Source of the DNA: Pegoplata infirma | Taxonomy: Eukaryota > Arthropoda > Insecta > Diptera > Anthomyiidae | Length of the DNA: 64,000 nucleotides | Assembly (NCBI GenBank): GCA_963921195.1 | Contig: OY992540.1 | Location: 76,373,337-76,437,336 of the forward strand | Direction: 5' to 3' | Shown: piece by piece, positions 12,376 to 25,200 of the stretch | How positions within the stretch are numbered: the stretch's first letter is position 1 | Layout of the letters: every line of letters begins with the position of its first letter | Made by a program: the position numbers and the translations under genes | The notes under the pieces: generated by a model | What the model saw: the letters and a program-made list of their open reading frames with translations, nothing else | Told to the model about the DNA's origin: nothing | Database searches by the model: none

Positions 12376-12756
12376 ATTCTGGGTGATTTGGTGTGCTGCA
12401 ATCATGTTCCAAACATGTTTTTTCTCTGTGTGAGCTTATGAAAGGTTCTTGGGTACATTCGATCATATTAAGTACGGTCCGCGGGACGGAACTGGACCAG
12501 AAAACCGACTATATCTCATCGCAGATGAAATTTGATAGAAAATTCGAAGTCCAAGTACCAACTAGGGAAGACTGGGCGGTTAACTCTGTTATGACAGAGA
12601 ATGCGATCTTAATTTTTACGGACGGATCAAAGATGCAGATGGAAACTTAAAACTCCAGACAAGTGTAGTGTTTCCAGGCAGCGGTATTTACAATTGATAA
12701 AGCCGCGCAGATGATTATCCATGCGCTATAAACATTTTCGTGGATAGTCTCGCACA

Positions 12757-13129
12757 GCGACGTATCCAGGAATTTGAAAAAAAGGGAGGGCACAACTTCC
12801 AAAAAATTTTTTTAGTCATCACCTATTTATTTTTAACTAACAATAAGACTTTTTTGTAATCCTGATGCATAATTTTTATTAGATAAAACCAATATTATGT
12901 GTTTTTTAAACATATTTTACTTATATTTTGATATAAATTACTTGTTAGAAACGAAATTAAATCAAAATCTAAAGTTTTTTTTAAAAAAATTAAAATCTTT
13001 TCTTTAAAAAACAAAACTTGTGTATTTTTCTTGTATAATGCATTGTTGTGTACTAATATTAAAAAAATTTCAAATCCAAAAGGAGGGGGGCAAGTGCCCC
13101 CTGTGCCCACCCCCTGTATACGTCCATGG
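12757..13129. mobile_element. hAT-like MITE, 373 bp, with 9-bp target repeat
   Basis: TCTCGCAGC occurs at 12748-12756 and again at 13130-13138, directly flanking the insert. The ends are GACGTATCCAGG and CCTGTATACGTC. The length of the duplication and lack of coding sequence suit a non-autonomous hAT-like element. It splits the RNase H reading of the LINE remnant. Confidence 0.8.
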
Positions 13130-13265
13130 TCTCGCAGCACTTAATACCTTGGAATCAAACACCGCGAAATCGGTAATCGTTAGGAACTGAAAATCCGGCA
13201 GAACGCAGTCAAGCTAATTTGGGTCCCTGAACACAGTGGAGTCGCCGAAACGAATTGGCTGATGA

Positions 13266-13917
13266 GTGCACGTGGAAGTGCTATGAGTATAATGGTATAA
13301 TGAATATGTATATCACTGAAAATGTGTTAAATAGCGCGAACCCTGTGGCCACTGCCAAATCCTAAGATGGAAAATCTTCGTACTTTTGGAAAACGGAGGG
13401 TAAGGAAAGGACAATTGAGGGAATCAGAACAATGAAGGGAATCAGGACAATTAATGGAATCCCAAAAAGCCTGATGGCCTCCGAATGAATTTGCAAATGG
13501 CAGATGCCCATTTACCCGAACCCAAAATATTCCAGCACGGCACTTTTCATACAATTTGACAGTTAAAGCCCGTGACTGTTAAACCCCGTGGTAAAGGTAT
13601 TACGAAAACTTAATGTGATTTAGCAATCTCGAGTATTTATTCTGGATAAAGTCCGCCAAAAGCGGGGGGCTCATGAATTTAAAACCCTTTACGTTTTGAC
13701 CAGTCTAATACACATGCATATAAACTTATTTATGTTTACTTTCAATGTCTTGCTTTTGCTTATTTATCACGCACACACATACATACACCCGCTATTTTGG
13801 TTGTTAGTTTTGTACATTAATACATAGTTGGACCACCTATACCCAATGGAGTCATATACAACTTAATACATACATATAACTATACAAACGCGTCCAAATA
13901 CACATGCACAAACACTA
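13266..13917. other. No gene; LINE 3' tail fragment
   Basis: About 13385-13520 carries the ATGGCCTCCGAATGAATT and GATGCCCATTTACC tail shared with the LINE insertion at 52615-52955 and the inverted fragment near 61141. The rest is unrecognised. Confidence 0.5.
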
Positions 13918-14190
13918 GCGTGTCCCGAAATCAAGAAAATTTGCGTGAGTGATTATTGAGTGATTCGATAATTGTTTGCGTGAGCGTGAGTGAGTGTATG
14001 GCAAAATCAAAACATCTCTACTCTACATAACGAAACTTTTGGTCATCAATTTTTAAAATAAAAAAAAAAATGACAAAAAGCACGATGGATGCAAACTTAA
14101 AGCTCTGATTACGCCCTGAAGATGATCTCCAAGATTTTTTTTTTTATTTTTTCCCCGTAATCAGCTCTTTACTAAGCATCGGGACACACT
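13918..14190. mobile_element. Long-TIR element family B, copy 2 (short)
   Basis: Begins GTGTCCCGAAAT and ends ATCGGGACAC. The right half matches 3050-3220 (GATGCAAACTTAAAGC, ACGCCCTGAAGATGA, CGTAATCAGCTCTTT). The left arm is mostly lost. Confidence 0.6.
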
Positions 14191-14640
14191 AATACACACA
14201 AACATGTCGTTAATATAAAAAACTTTGTTGTTTGCTGTTTTTTTGGTTAGTAGTCCCAGCGTACATTAATAACGCGATTGCACATAAACATAAACGAACC
14301 CGAGCAAATGCATTAGAGTGGGATAAAACCAAAAATTAGTAAATTTCACGATTTTGTACAAATTTATAATAGCTTTTTTTGTTCGGTTTGAGTGCATTTT
14401 AATAATTTCCAAGACAAAATAATTTTCGTTGTACAAAAAGAAATCTGGAAAAATATCATTGACAACATAGGTTAAACAGAGATTTTTCATGACTTGAAAA
14501 GTTTAACTAACTAATGGTTGGAAACAATGAATATGTATTTCTGAGCTAAAAGATGTTTCAATTACCAAATAATTCGAGTAAAAACATCTGAACACAACTT
14601 TTAGCAACAACAAAAACGCTAATTCTGATCTGCTATACAA
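14191..14640. other. No gene recognised
   Basis: AT-rich sequence; nothing supported. Confidence 0.4.
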
Positions 14641-16740
14641 ACAGTCGAGGTCTGAGAGTGCACTTTGTCTTGAAAAGTTTCTTTACGAACAGCGCCTTCG
14701 TGTTAAAGTTATTTTGGCTCCTCGGGGTATTAACAAGGTTGCCAGAATTGTTGGGAACAAAATCGTCAAAAATCTACGATTTTTATGAAAAAAATTGTCA
14801 CCCATTTAAAAAATCGTCAAAATAAACCTTGTAATTTTTTAATATTTTATCCCATCCATTTTCGCTTTTTTATTTCTTGTGTAACGCATTGAAATATCAG
14901 TCTATGACCCTGATAGGAGATTCATTTTAAGACATTCAAGGCATAGCCGCCTGTCTGTGGAAGACATGATGCAGTCCAAACCAGAAAACTTTTATACATG
15001 CAGTTAGGAACAAATATTTCTTATGGCCATTGGCTTGTTCAATTCGCAAATGGGCAAATTCAGACCAGGGAGAACAAAGTTCTCCTTGTAGAACTAAACC
15101 TACAGGCAAATGCTATTTTGGGGAGTGAAAATCGTCAAAATGCCGAGAAAACGTCAAATCTAGCAACAAGGAAAATGCTTGTTCTTCTTACTCGACTCTG
15201 TTGAAAAACGACAAAGTGTTAACTAAACCGGTTGATAAAGCTTAACTGTAAGCTGGTCTCTTTGACAGAAATAATTTCTTGTAGAAAAGAATCAACCACT
15301 GCCCGAAACCGAAAGGGTATTCCACTTTTCCGACCGGATGTTGAAACAGTGTTCTACTTCGTGCAGGGATGGTTGTCAATGTGCGGCCAACCCCTAAAGA
15401 GGGTGCGAAGGTAATGGGTAGCATGGCATCTTGTTAGGTATCCGGAGGATAATTTACTTTTAAACGATCGACCGTATGATTTTCGGAAAAATCGTTCTAC
15501 TGGAGATATTTTGGCGCTTCGTTCGGAACGTTGTAGTCGTTCGATTCATTATGTTGGTGAAAGTAAGGGGCCCAGGAAAATTTTATGGACCAGATTCCTA
15601 TTGCAATAGATTGTAGAATACATTCCTAGGTAATTAAAAGAATATTTTCGTGAAAATTCCAAACAAAAATCATTGATTCTGGAATGTTTAGTAGAATCGA
15701 TTGCAGGATAATATAATGACTTCTAAACCCGATTATTTGGAACGGAAAATTTTGCTGGTTAGTTACTCCAGATATTTCTAAGCTTAATGCACTTGGAGTC
15801 GATAATAAATTATCTCGATTTATTTCAAGCTTCCTCAGAGATCGGTATATACGTGTTGTTGTAAATGAGTTTTCATCAGACGAGTTTCAGCTTTACTCAG
15901 GAGTACCGCACGGCCCTGTTCTTTCTCCTACCTTTTTTTCTTTTTTTTTTAACGACCTTCTTCGCAGATGACGGCAACAGTTATCATTAATTTTTCTTTG
16001 ATCGTAGCCTTATTTAGGTTGAGGGCAAAAAAGAGATTATGAATGACACAATTAGTCAAGACCTGTTCACAATCTCCGAGTTGGGTCTTGCGAACACGAT
16101 CAAGTTTAATGCACTCAAGACTCAATGTTGTATGTTGACCCACACAATTGTGGAAGCAACAGCATCATCTGAACATATCGAGGAATCGGACACTCTTAAT
16201 TTTTTGGGCATAAAAATCCAGTGTGATAAAATTTGTAATAAGCACATTTTTCAAGTGTCTCGGTTTATTAAACCAGTGGAAGAAGTACATATCCGATCTC
16301 CTTACTAGTTATACCGAGAGAATACAAGTCCCATATATGGGCAGGGGTTTCAAAGCCTATTTTGGAGCTTTTGCCCCATGTGCAAAGCAATAGGGTATCC
16401 AATTTTATTGTCTCTTTGGACCATTCAGGGAATGTGGGTTGCTGGACTCCGTTCTATCGATATAACCATAGAAAGTGTTCTGCTGAGATAAGTAAACTTA
16501 TCCCCACGGTCCAATTTTTTGTTCGCAGCACTCGGTTGTCCGTTAGAATCAAATCAGTTGGTTGTCGATTATCCAGTTAATCGCACATCGCATTGCAAAG
16601 AAGATTCGTTTATTAGTCTAGCTGTATATGGAATAAACTCCCCTTAAAGGTCTTCCCAGTTTCCCTGCATTAGTAGAGACATACCCTGAGTGTTGGTTCA
16701 ACGTCAAACAAAAAAATCGAATTAGTCCATGCGACTTCGC
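14640..16740 (+). pseudogene. Degenerate LINE reverse transcriptase
   Basis: Broken translations match a non-LTR RT: a PYGFRKNRSTGD-like fingers motif (about 15465-15505), FLRDRYIRVVVNEFSS then SGVPHGPVLSP (motif B, about 15830-15930), and LNFLGIKI (about 16195-16220). A later SNRVSNFIVSL region (about 16385) is the usual C-terminal part. The catalytic FADD segment near 15960 is deleted or scrambled. Stops and frameshifts abound. A MITE (15572-15715) sits just before the motif A region. The arrangement suits the Jockey/CR1 group. Confidence 0.7.
15572..15715 (+). mobile_element. ~145-bp MITE inside the LINE remnant, copy 1
   Basis: Starts CCAGGAAAATTTTATGGAC. It contains CCTATTGCAATAGATTGTAG near the left and an inverted relative, CCTGCAATCGATTCTAC, at the right. 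The same unit occurs inverted at 35965-36121, again inside a LINE remnant. Confidence 0.6.
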
Positions 16741-17099
16741 TAAAATTCAATACCAATCCGACCGAAAGAACGACAAATATATATGTTAAGTCGAAGCCTC
16801 GGAGCTGTATTTTTTTCGTATACAAGATACACTCTGTAACATTACATTTGTTGCACAGCGTTATTGGCAGAATGTCTTAAATAGCAAGTAGCACACCTTA
16901 ACAGGACGGTTAAAGTGGAACCAAACATAAATGGTCTCTATTTTAATCATTGTTTTTTTTTTTATAGCCTTTTAGGTTGTAAGTGTCTGCTGACGTTTTA
17001 CGTCAACACACGTAGACTCTGAGGTCCATTGTGATAATTTTATAGCCTTCCTCAACTAAAAGTTTTATGAAGCTTTTTTTATTCAAGGGGATAAAAAGC
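16741..17099. other. No gene recognised
   Basis: Unassigned non-coding sequence between two LINE remnants of opposite orientation. Confidence 0.4.
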
Positions 17100-17665
17100 C
17101 CTTTCGACCGGCACTGCCACCCTTTTGGGTATTTTGTGCCAAGATCTATAAACTTACACCAAACTCTGTTCAATGTTCCTAATGAACATTAGAACCGAGG
17201 ATGGAGAAGCCAGCGCTATAACTTCGAAAGTAATTCCCTGTAAAAGAACCGACTTCTGATCCAACAAATTGCAACGCATTCGGGCAACATGTGTTGCGCT
17301 GTTTCTATTTCCTCCAGACAAAGTCGACACAAAGACGATGTACAAAGGTTTAAATTATGCAAGTGATAATGTGTTTTATAATGTCCGGTGAGAAAACCTG
17401 TTAGCAACACAATGTCGGGTTAGGAGTGATTAAGAATACTCCCATATAATAGTGGCGCGATTATCACTTTGGATTGTCGTATACCCCCAGAGTTCTCCAA
17501 CAACTTCAAGATCATGGCCGATGACCGATCATGGTGGACCAGTTCACCCCCTCAGTAAGGTTCGGGTCCAGTCATACGACTAGCGAATGCATTTTTAGCA
17601 AGCTCATCCGCTATCTCATTGCCCTCGAAACCTCTTCTATGAAAGTTTTAATAAAGTGAGTCTCT
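17100..17665 (-). pseudogene. LINE 3' end, minus strand (RNase H and Cys motif)
   Basis: On the minus strand the reading FEGNEIADELAKNAF (about 17590-17640) is the RNase H C-terminal signature of a LINE. It is followed by LLTGFLTGHYKTHYH and CRLCLEEIETAQHML (about 17285-17405), the Cys-rich end typical of such proteins. Frameshifts and stops interrupt it. It lies just upstream of the first PRDM exon found. Confidence 0.7.
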
Positions 17666-17836
17666 TTATTTCCAATAAGCTTCCAAAGTTAGTACGTGTT
17701 ACCTAACCGTTACAAAACGGAGTTGATTAGAATAAGTTTCTAGATTTATGTTTTATTTTGAGTAAATGAAGATGACTTGTTTCCAAGACCATTATTCAGT
17801 TACTAATCACAAATTTTTCATTACTTCTCTTTTCAG

Positions 17837-19272
17837 CCTACCCCCGCCCTCGGCCTCAACAACACCAACAAAATCTTTCGATAGTAATTTCAAACTAGAA
17901 CCTAATCTTAGTGCTAAAGAATTCGGCAGTAACAGTCAGACTGGAGAAAATGGTGGTGCTGTTAGTTGTAGCGGTGGTGGTGATTCCCAGCCACCAATAA
18001 AGCGTAAATACAAAAAACGTGTACAATTCAATGATACAACACTAAATGGCCTGGCTAAATTGAAAAATTTCTCAAATTTTGCTTTAAAAGCTAAAAAACA
18101 TTTGGCAGGTGATAATAATAGTACAGGTGGTGGTGTTGGAGGAGGAGGAGGTGTCACTGGTGTTGGTGCTAGTGGAGGTGCAACGGGTGCTAATGTAGGC
18201 ACTGGTGATATGTTGCCGGAAGTGTTGGATTGTCGTATAGCAGAAAAAATCAAAAGTGAACTAGAAGAAAAAACAGCATCAAAAGAATCATTGGCCTTGT
18301 GCCTAAAGAAGGCGGATGGTTATGGTGATGATGACTATGATGATGAAGATGATGCTGGCACATCGGTGACGGGTGATGGTGTTGATGGCTTAAATGGTCC
18401 GAACAGTGGTTTCCGTATGCGCATTAAAAACAAAAGGGGGCCAAAGAGTATGAATCCACCTGATTCATATGTGGATGATGACGAAGATTTAGGGGATATG
18501 AGTGAAGATGACGAAGAAGATGAGGAATTAGATGAAGATGCTTTAGCTCGAGAAATGAAAAGTGAACAAAATTTTGTTGAAGAAGAAGATGAACTTGACA
18601 TTGCATTTCGTTCACATCAATCATGTAGAGAATGTTCTTTGGGTCATGATTATAAAGAGTGTCCTTTAAGAACATCCATAGGTACGGTAACAGATGCGGT
18701 CGATTTGGCTGAATGGGTGGAACGTAAAAATCTGGAGGCTTTAGCAAAACTAAAATGTGATGCCCAACGTCAGGCCAAACAATTGCACGGTGATGATGAT
18801 GAAGATATGGATGATTCGTCGCAACTATCAGATTTGGAATTGAAACCTCTGATAACATTTGCTGAAGCTTCGGTGCCAGCTGAATTTGAATTACATAATG
18901 TAGAACCGAATGTAACGGGTGTTTTTGCCCGCACCGAAGTTAGAGCCTTTACTAAATTGGGTCCCTTAATAGGGCAATCTGTGCAATCTACCGATATACG
19001 AGAGACTAGTGATATGAAATGGTTATTTGAGATATGCGAAGCTGGTGCTGAAAAATCGCAATTTCTCTTATGTGATAACCCAAATTCGTCAAATTGGTTG
19101 CGTTACATACGTGCGGCACCGACGTACGACGAACGTAATGTTAATTTGGTATTTATAGAATCTCAGGCATTTTTCGTAACCTGCAGGGATTTAAAGAATG
19201 GCATGGAATTATTGTATTGGAGTGATGATTGTAATACTATGTGGCGTAAGAAACATTGGGCTGAGAAAATAA
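17837..19272 (+). CDS. PRDM gene, exon with acidic region and PR/SET domain
   Basis: The acceptor CTTTTCAG ends at 17836 and the donor is A|GTAAGT at 19272/19273. The exon encodes an NLS-like IKRKYKKR (about 18000-18025), a Gly-rich stretch, Asp/Glu runs (about 18330-18600), a CRECSLGHDYKECPL knuckle (about 18625-18668) and the PR domain (about 18880-19255). In the PR domain, NWLRYIRAAP and CRDLKNGMELLYW match the conserved NWxRF and CRDI..GxELLVW motifs of PRDM proteins. An open frame continues 5' to an ATG at 17766, but this crosses the polypyrimidine tract and acceptor, so I do not take it as the start. Confidence 0.9.
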
Positions 19273-22200
19273 GTAAGTTAAAGACTTCTATTTAAACTAC
19301 ACCATTTACAGACGTAATTTAAAAAAGATCAATTGTAATTCGAAGATTTAACTAGTAATTCAAGATTCCATTTTTAATTCAAAGGTTCTACTTTTGTTAT
19401 TCGATTCCAAATTATTCGAAAAATCCAATTGTTATTTAAAGATTTCAATTGTAAATCGAAGATTCCAATTGTAATTCGAACAAGTGAACAGAGTGTAAAA
19501 TATACGAACTTGACCAGCCTGTGACCATAAGACATATTCGGGCGAAACTAGCTCGTTTTGTTCGGTCTGCATTGTGGTTTCTATAACAAGTAAAACCCTT
19601 GAATTACAAATGGAATTTTCAAATTATAAATGCAATTTTCAAATTACAAGTAGAATTTTCGAATTCAATTTTACGTATTACATCTATTGCAGTCTCAAAA
19701 ATTAATTGCCTACACTTTTTCCATTTGTCTAACTTTCTTTCTTTCTTCCATCTCTCCCTCTTTCTTCCAGATTGTGGCGGTTGTAATTTAAAATTTGATC
19801 ATCCCTTATACTATCGTACCCATTGTTCAGTGTTCCATGACCCAACGATGAGTCTGACAATACGTAAATATCATTGTAAAGTATGCGGTGAGGCTGTTTT
19901 GGGTAAGGACAATATTATGAAACATGCTGCCGAAAAACACGATGGCAAGGGGGCACATCAGTGTCAATTTTGCAACAAGTTCTTTTTACGACTCAGTTAT
20001 TTGGAAATGCATCGCACATACGGTTGTGCCGCAAATCCGAATCGTACACGGCCTATATGTGATTTTTGTGGTCGCAAATACTATCGACCACAAAAACTGA
20101 AAGCTCACATTAAGCGTATGCACAGTGGTAAGAGAAAACAAAATGAAAATCATCAAAATGAAAATTTTTGGTCAATTTGCAGCACGTACTTTACTATTTT
20201 ATAATACTCGTACTAATAAAAACAACAAATTTTCAAGTAGAGACCAAATTTAAAAATTTTCAAAAATCATTGTATTGAAAATATATTTATGTATAGAAAA
20301 TATGTACGTAACGTAACAGTATGCATATGTTGTAGTTAGCGAATACAAACACATACTAACTAACGTATTATACATATTTTGTAAACAAGTTGCTTAAGTA
20401 AAATTATCATTTAAGTATGTATTTATGTACAGTGCCGGTCAAAAGTATTTACACAGAGCTATACTAGATGAAATTTGTTAAAGACAAAATTTAAAATACC
20501 ATACCTTTTTTATCAACCCGAGTAAAAAAAAATTGTATGGTAAAACATGTTATCTTATAAAGTTATATATAATTTATTGGATCTGATTTTGCTAAATTTC
20601 ATCCGAAAATTGGCCGCGCCAAAGTTATCTCATAACATCTTATAATATATGAAGTTACAGTTTAATATTTGATTGTATGTAATTTCATCCGGAAATTGGC
20701 CGCGCCAAAGTTATCCCAAATTATCTATTATCATGATTTTGTATTAAATATGATATGATATGATGTAATTTCATCCGGAAATTGGCCGCGCCAAAGTTAT
20801 CTTAAAATATCCAATATCATGATTTTATATTAAATTGGATATTATATAATGTAATTTCATCCGAAATTTGGCCGCGCCAAAGTTATCTTATAATATCTGA
20901 TATCTTGATTTTATAAAAAAATTATTGGATACATTTTTATCCAAAAAATGTTTCTGTTTTTAGATTTATTTTTAGATATAATGTCAAACTGAAAATAAAT
21001 AAAAAAAAAAAAAAAACTTCGAACGGACGGGGATTAGAACCACAAGTCTTCCGTTTTGTAATCGCAATCTCTACCCTCTAGACCAGCGGACGTTGTTAGC
21101 AAATAACAACTTTAAAAGACTTAGTTTTAAATAAATTGATCGTATCTAATTATATCAAATTGATCTAACATATAGTAATATGTGATTATATCCAATTAAA
21201 TATGTTATTCACTTGTACACAATTTTCAAAAAGACTTAGAAAATTTTTGATAAAATTTGCAAAAAAAAAAAAAAATTAGAATGACGTACAGCCCTATTAG
21301 GGGCTTCCATGGTAAGCTTAAACAATAATTTTAAAGAAGCGGTATGCTTTATTTCCAAGTCATAGGCTTCCAAAGTGAAATAAGACTTTGGCTTATAAGT
21401 TTGAAATTTTTCATGGAATCAGGAAATCAGAATTAGATTTGAGATCGGGTTCCAAAAATCATTGATAATTTGATAATTTAAACCAAATATAGCTATTATT
21501 AACTATATAAATGCAATATAAATTTTTAAAAATGATTGCAAAAATTCAAAAAGTAAAATTTTTCAAGTTCTAAAAAAACAAATGCAATAAAAAAGTGTTT
21601 TCTATTTAAAAAAAAAAATAAAAAAATATATTTTTTTCTGGAATCGAACCCGGGTTCCCAAAAATGATAGATAATTTTATAATAAATTTAATATAGTTAT
21701 ATATAACTATATAAAAGCAATATAATTTTTTAAAAATGATTGCAAAAATTAAAAAAAAAGAAAAAATTTTCGTTCTAAAAAAATAAATGCAATAAAAAAG
21801 TGTTTTCTATTTAAAAAAAAATAAAAAAAATATATTTTTTTTCTGGAATCGAACTCGGGTTCCCAAAAATTATAGATAATTTTATAATAAATCAAATATA
21901 GTTATATATAACTGTATAAAAGAAAAAATATTTTTTAAAAATGATTGCTAAAATTCCAAAAATGAAAATTTTTTAGTTCTAAAAAAATTAAACGCAATAA
22001 AAAAGTGTTTTCTATTTAAAAAAAAATTTAAAAAAAACTTTTTTTTCTCGACTGGGCCGGGAATCGAACTCGGGTTCCCAAAAATCATATGTAATCTTAT
22101 ATGATACAATAAAAAGTTTTGTATAACCATATATGTTGACACACAAAAATAAATTTTGAAATACTGGCATATATAATTATATATGGCTAGTTGTTTGGTC

Positions 22201-25200
22201 AAAAAACTATTTTTTTTATACATGATTATATCAAAATATATATTCGATTACATATGCCACCATTTATAAATATATATTGAGTTTTGACGAAATTTGCGTA
22301 TATATAGTACCGTACAAACACAGATATGTTATCGTTTAAGACACATATAATTATATCTATTATTTTTGTTGGAAATTTTTTTAGTATGGAACCATATATA
22401 GTTTTAAATGGTATTATATTAGTTATATATAATTATACATAAATTGATACTGGATTTTTTGTTTAGTAAAGTCCTATACATAATTAGATATAAAGTCACG
22501 TATAATAATGTATGAAATCGGATTAAGTTTTATGTGCAACGTATGATTACATCTACCATTTATATTAATATATTATGAACAATATAATTAGATATGATTT
22601 TATATGACATCATTTAAAAAAATTGGAAAATTTCAAAGTGAGATATAATTTTATACTTTGACTCATATAGTTGTATATGGTTTTATGAAAACATATAAAA
22701 TAATATACATTTATATAAATTATTTTTTACTCGGGAAACGAGCATTTTTTTTATAAGGCGTTTTATAGGTAACTTATTAAGCTTTAATTTAAGCTTTATA
22801 GCGTCCAGATTAAGTTAATAATAAATGTACTACGAGGGTCGAACTGGAAAATGATAATTTTTATAGACATTTAAAAAAAAATAAAAAATTTAAATATTTC
22901 TAAATTTTTCTAAATTTTTTTTCCAAGTTCAAAAAAAATTATTAAATAAAAAATATCAGCATATTTAATTTTTAATTTTTCTTTATTTCCCAATATTTCA
23001 ACCAACTTTGTTGGCCATTTTCAAGGGTTCTATAAAAAACAAAAATAATACACAAATAATTACAAAAATTACACAAAACATTTAAAAAACACGAAAAAAA
23101 TATAATTACATTTAAAAAAATTAAGAAATAAATAACAAAAATCACTTGTCCGAGCTGTTGTTCAGCTGTAAGCTTTAGTCAACTGATGCATTTTAAATTT
23201 TATTTTGGTCTTTTTCTGTTTTTGTGTATAGTATGTTTGTATGTGTGAGCTGAGATGTTTTCTGTGTCTAGTTTGTAGTTTAGTCTCTCTTCAGTGTCTA
23301 AATCAAGTATGTGTAGCATCTCCAATGTAAACCTCCTAGCATAATTATTCTCCTCTACTAATATTTTCACATTGTCAAAGTTAGGCCGATGTCCAGTGAC
23401 TGCACAATGGGCTGCTAGTGCTGTTTTTTGCTCCAAAGGTTTGTCAGTTGCTTTGAGGTCAGATTTATGTGATGAAAGTCTAGTTTTAAGTTTTGTTTTA
23501 GTTGTGCCAACATATGCCTTTTGGCATATGTTGGTATCGTCACCCTTACAGTTAATTTTATAAACTACATTAGGCTTTTCTTCCGTTTTTAATTTTGATT
23601 TTGTCTTACTGAACAATTGGCTGACAGTATTATTACATTTGAAAGCTAACTGGCATTTGTCTTTATTATAGATGTTGGAGTTTTTCATCCTTTCTGAGAA
23701 ATTAGGTATATAACTGACTGATTTAAAGATTTTTTCTTCCGGTTCTACATTATAAGTTGTCGGTTCTTTATTTCTCACGTGTTTTATTAAATCCCTAATG
23801 GTATTTTTAGGAAAGTCATTCATTGTTAAAATGTTTCTAATTTTGTCTAAATTGTCTCTGTGAAACTGGTTGTCACTTATATCTAAAACCCTGCTGATGA
23901 AATTTGTTGCTGTATTGATAATCATTCGTTTAGGATGTTTGGAGTAGAAATTTATCAATCTTCCAGACGAAGATGATTTTTGATACCAATCAAGTTTTAG
24001 CAGATTTCCTTGTCTAAGTATTATTGAGTCTAAGTACGGCAGTTTATTATCACATTCTTTCTCCATCGTAAATTGAATTTGTCGGTTGAATGAATTTAAG
24101 ATTTTGAGTGTTTCTTCAACTTTGTCTTGTTTTAATATTCCAAATAGGTCATCGACATATTTGGTGAAAAATCTGGGTTTTGCTTCCATTTGTTCCATTG
24201 TCGTGTCCAATAACTCCTCCATAACGATGTCTGCAATCACTGGTGATGCAGGGGACCCCATAGGCATTCCTTTAAGCTGTTCGTAAAATTTTTCTTCAAA
24301 TTTAAAGTATCTCGTGTCTTTAATACAAAAACTTAGTATTTCAATGAATAAATCCTTAGGTATTGTTGTGTATTTTTCCAATAAACTCCATTTTCTTTCA
24401 ATCGTCTTTAGGGCTAAATTTACTGGTATGCTGGGAAACAAAGAAATTACGTCAAATGAAATAAGTACCTCATCGTTTTCTATGCGTGTATTATTAATTT
24501 TGGTTTTGAATTCCTTGGCGTCTTTAACATTGTATTGAGAGTCCTTGGTTAAATTTTTCAGTATGTTTATAACATATTTACAGAGTCCATATGATGGCGA
24601 GTTTATAGAAGAACAGATTGGTCGTAAAGGCATTCCAGCCTTGTGGATTTTAGGAAGTCCATAAATACGTGGTGATGTGGCTATTCTATTTATCATTTTA
24701 TTTTTCTCCCATTGGTTTATTAAGTTAAGGTTAAATAATTTATCTATCAATGTATTGTTTTTGGTCTGTAGCCTTGAGGTCGGGTCTATCTTTATTCTTC
24801 TATACGTACAAAAATCTTTCAATATATCCTTCATCTTTAATTCGTATTCACTTTTGTTCATTGTTCTTCTATAAACTCGCCATCATATGGACTCTGTAAA
24901 TATGTTATAAACATACTGAAAAATTTAACCAAGGACTCTCAATACAATGTTAAAGACGCCAAGGAATTCAAAACCAAAATTAATAATACACGCATAGAAA
25001 ACGATGAGGTACTTATTTCATTTGACGTAATTTCTTTGTTTCCCAGCATACCAGTAAATTTAGCCCTAAAGACGATTGAAAGAAAATGGAGTTTATTGGA
25101 AAAATACACAACAATACCTAAGGATTTATTCATTGAAATACTAAGTTTTTGTATTAAAGACACGAGATACTTTAAATTTGAAGAAAAATTTTACGAACAG

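Larger units (their letters stand above)
11375..13265 (+). pseudogene. Degenerate LINE remnant (RT end and RNase H)
   Basis: Translated fragments, broken by stops and frame changes, read like the second frame of a non-LTR retrotransposon. First is the RT thumb region (about 11580-11720, with KEVEYIGV), then a linker typical of these proteins (about 12070-12170, with RNIQPVDICVKS), then RNase H (about 12540-12760, with IFTDGSK). Two MITEs (12196-12375, 12757-13129) interrupt it. The RNase H points to an I/LOA-like rather than a simple Jockey element. It cannot encode a working protein. The 200 bp before it hold nothing recognisable. Confidence 0.7.
20517..22735. mobile_element. CCCGAGTAAAAAA-ended element with tRNA-like and tandem units
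   Basis: The ends CCCGAGTAAAAAA and TTTTTTACTCGGG are inverted. The uninterrupted right arm of the host element reads TTTATCAAACGAG, showing a clean insertion with at most a 2-3 bp A duplication. Inside, in order: four 86-bp tandem units, a degenerate tRNA-like stretch, four units of 205-215 bp each carrying a tRNA T-arm-like block, and AT-rich sequence with many TATAATTATAT motifs. No protein-coding capacity. I do not recognise the family. Confidence 0.7.

Noticed and set aside
16039..16308. Host gene with an 89-residue open frame
   Set aside because: It is a surviving stretch of LINE reverse transcriptase (LNFLGIKI region) between frameshifts.
17766..17836. Start of the PRDM protein at the ATG at 17766
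   Set aside because: The stretch crosses a pyrimidine tract and CTTTTCAG acceptor, and the downstream exons join only by spliced phases. An upstream exon is more likely.
18335..18858. Minus-strand open frames opposite the first PRDM exon (poly-Ser and similar)
   Set aside because: They are the complement of Asp/Glu codon runs and have no independent support.
21025..21100. A functional tRNA gene
   Set aside because: A- and B-box-like motifs exist, but stems have several mismatches and the anticodon loop is irregular.
25036..25038. Start codon for the plus-strand Penelope frame at 25036
   Set aside because: The codon is TTG within motif A. The homologous frame is open back to the palindrome junction at 24862.
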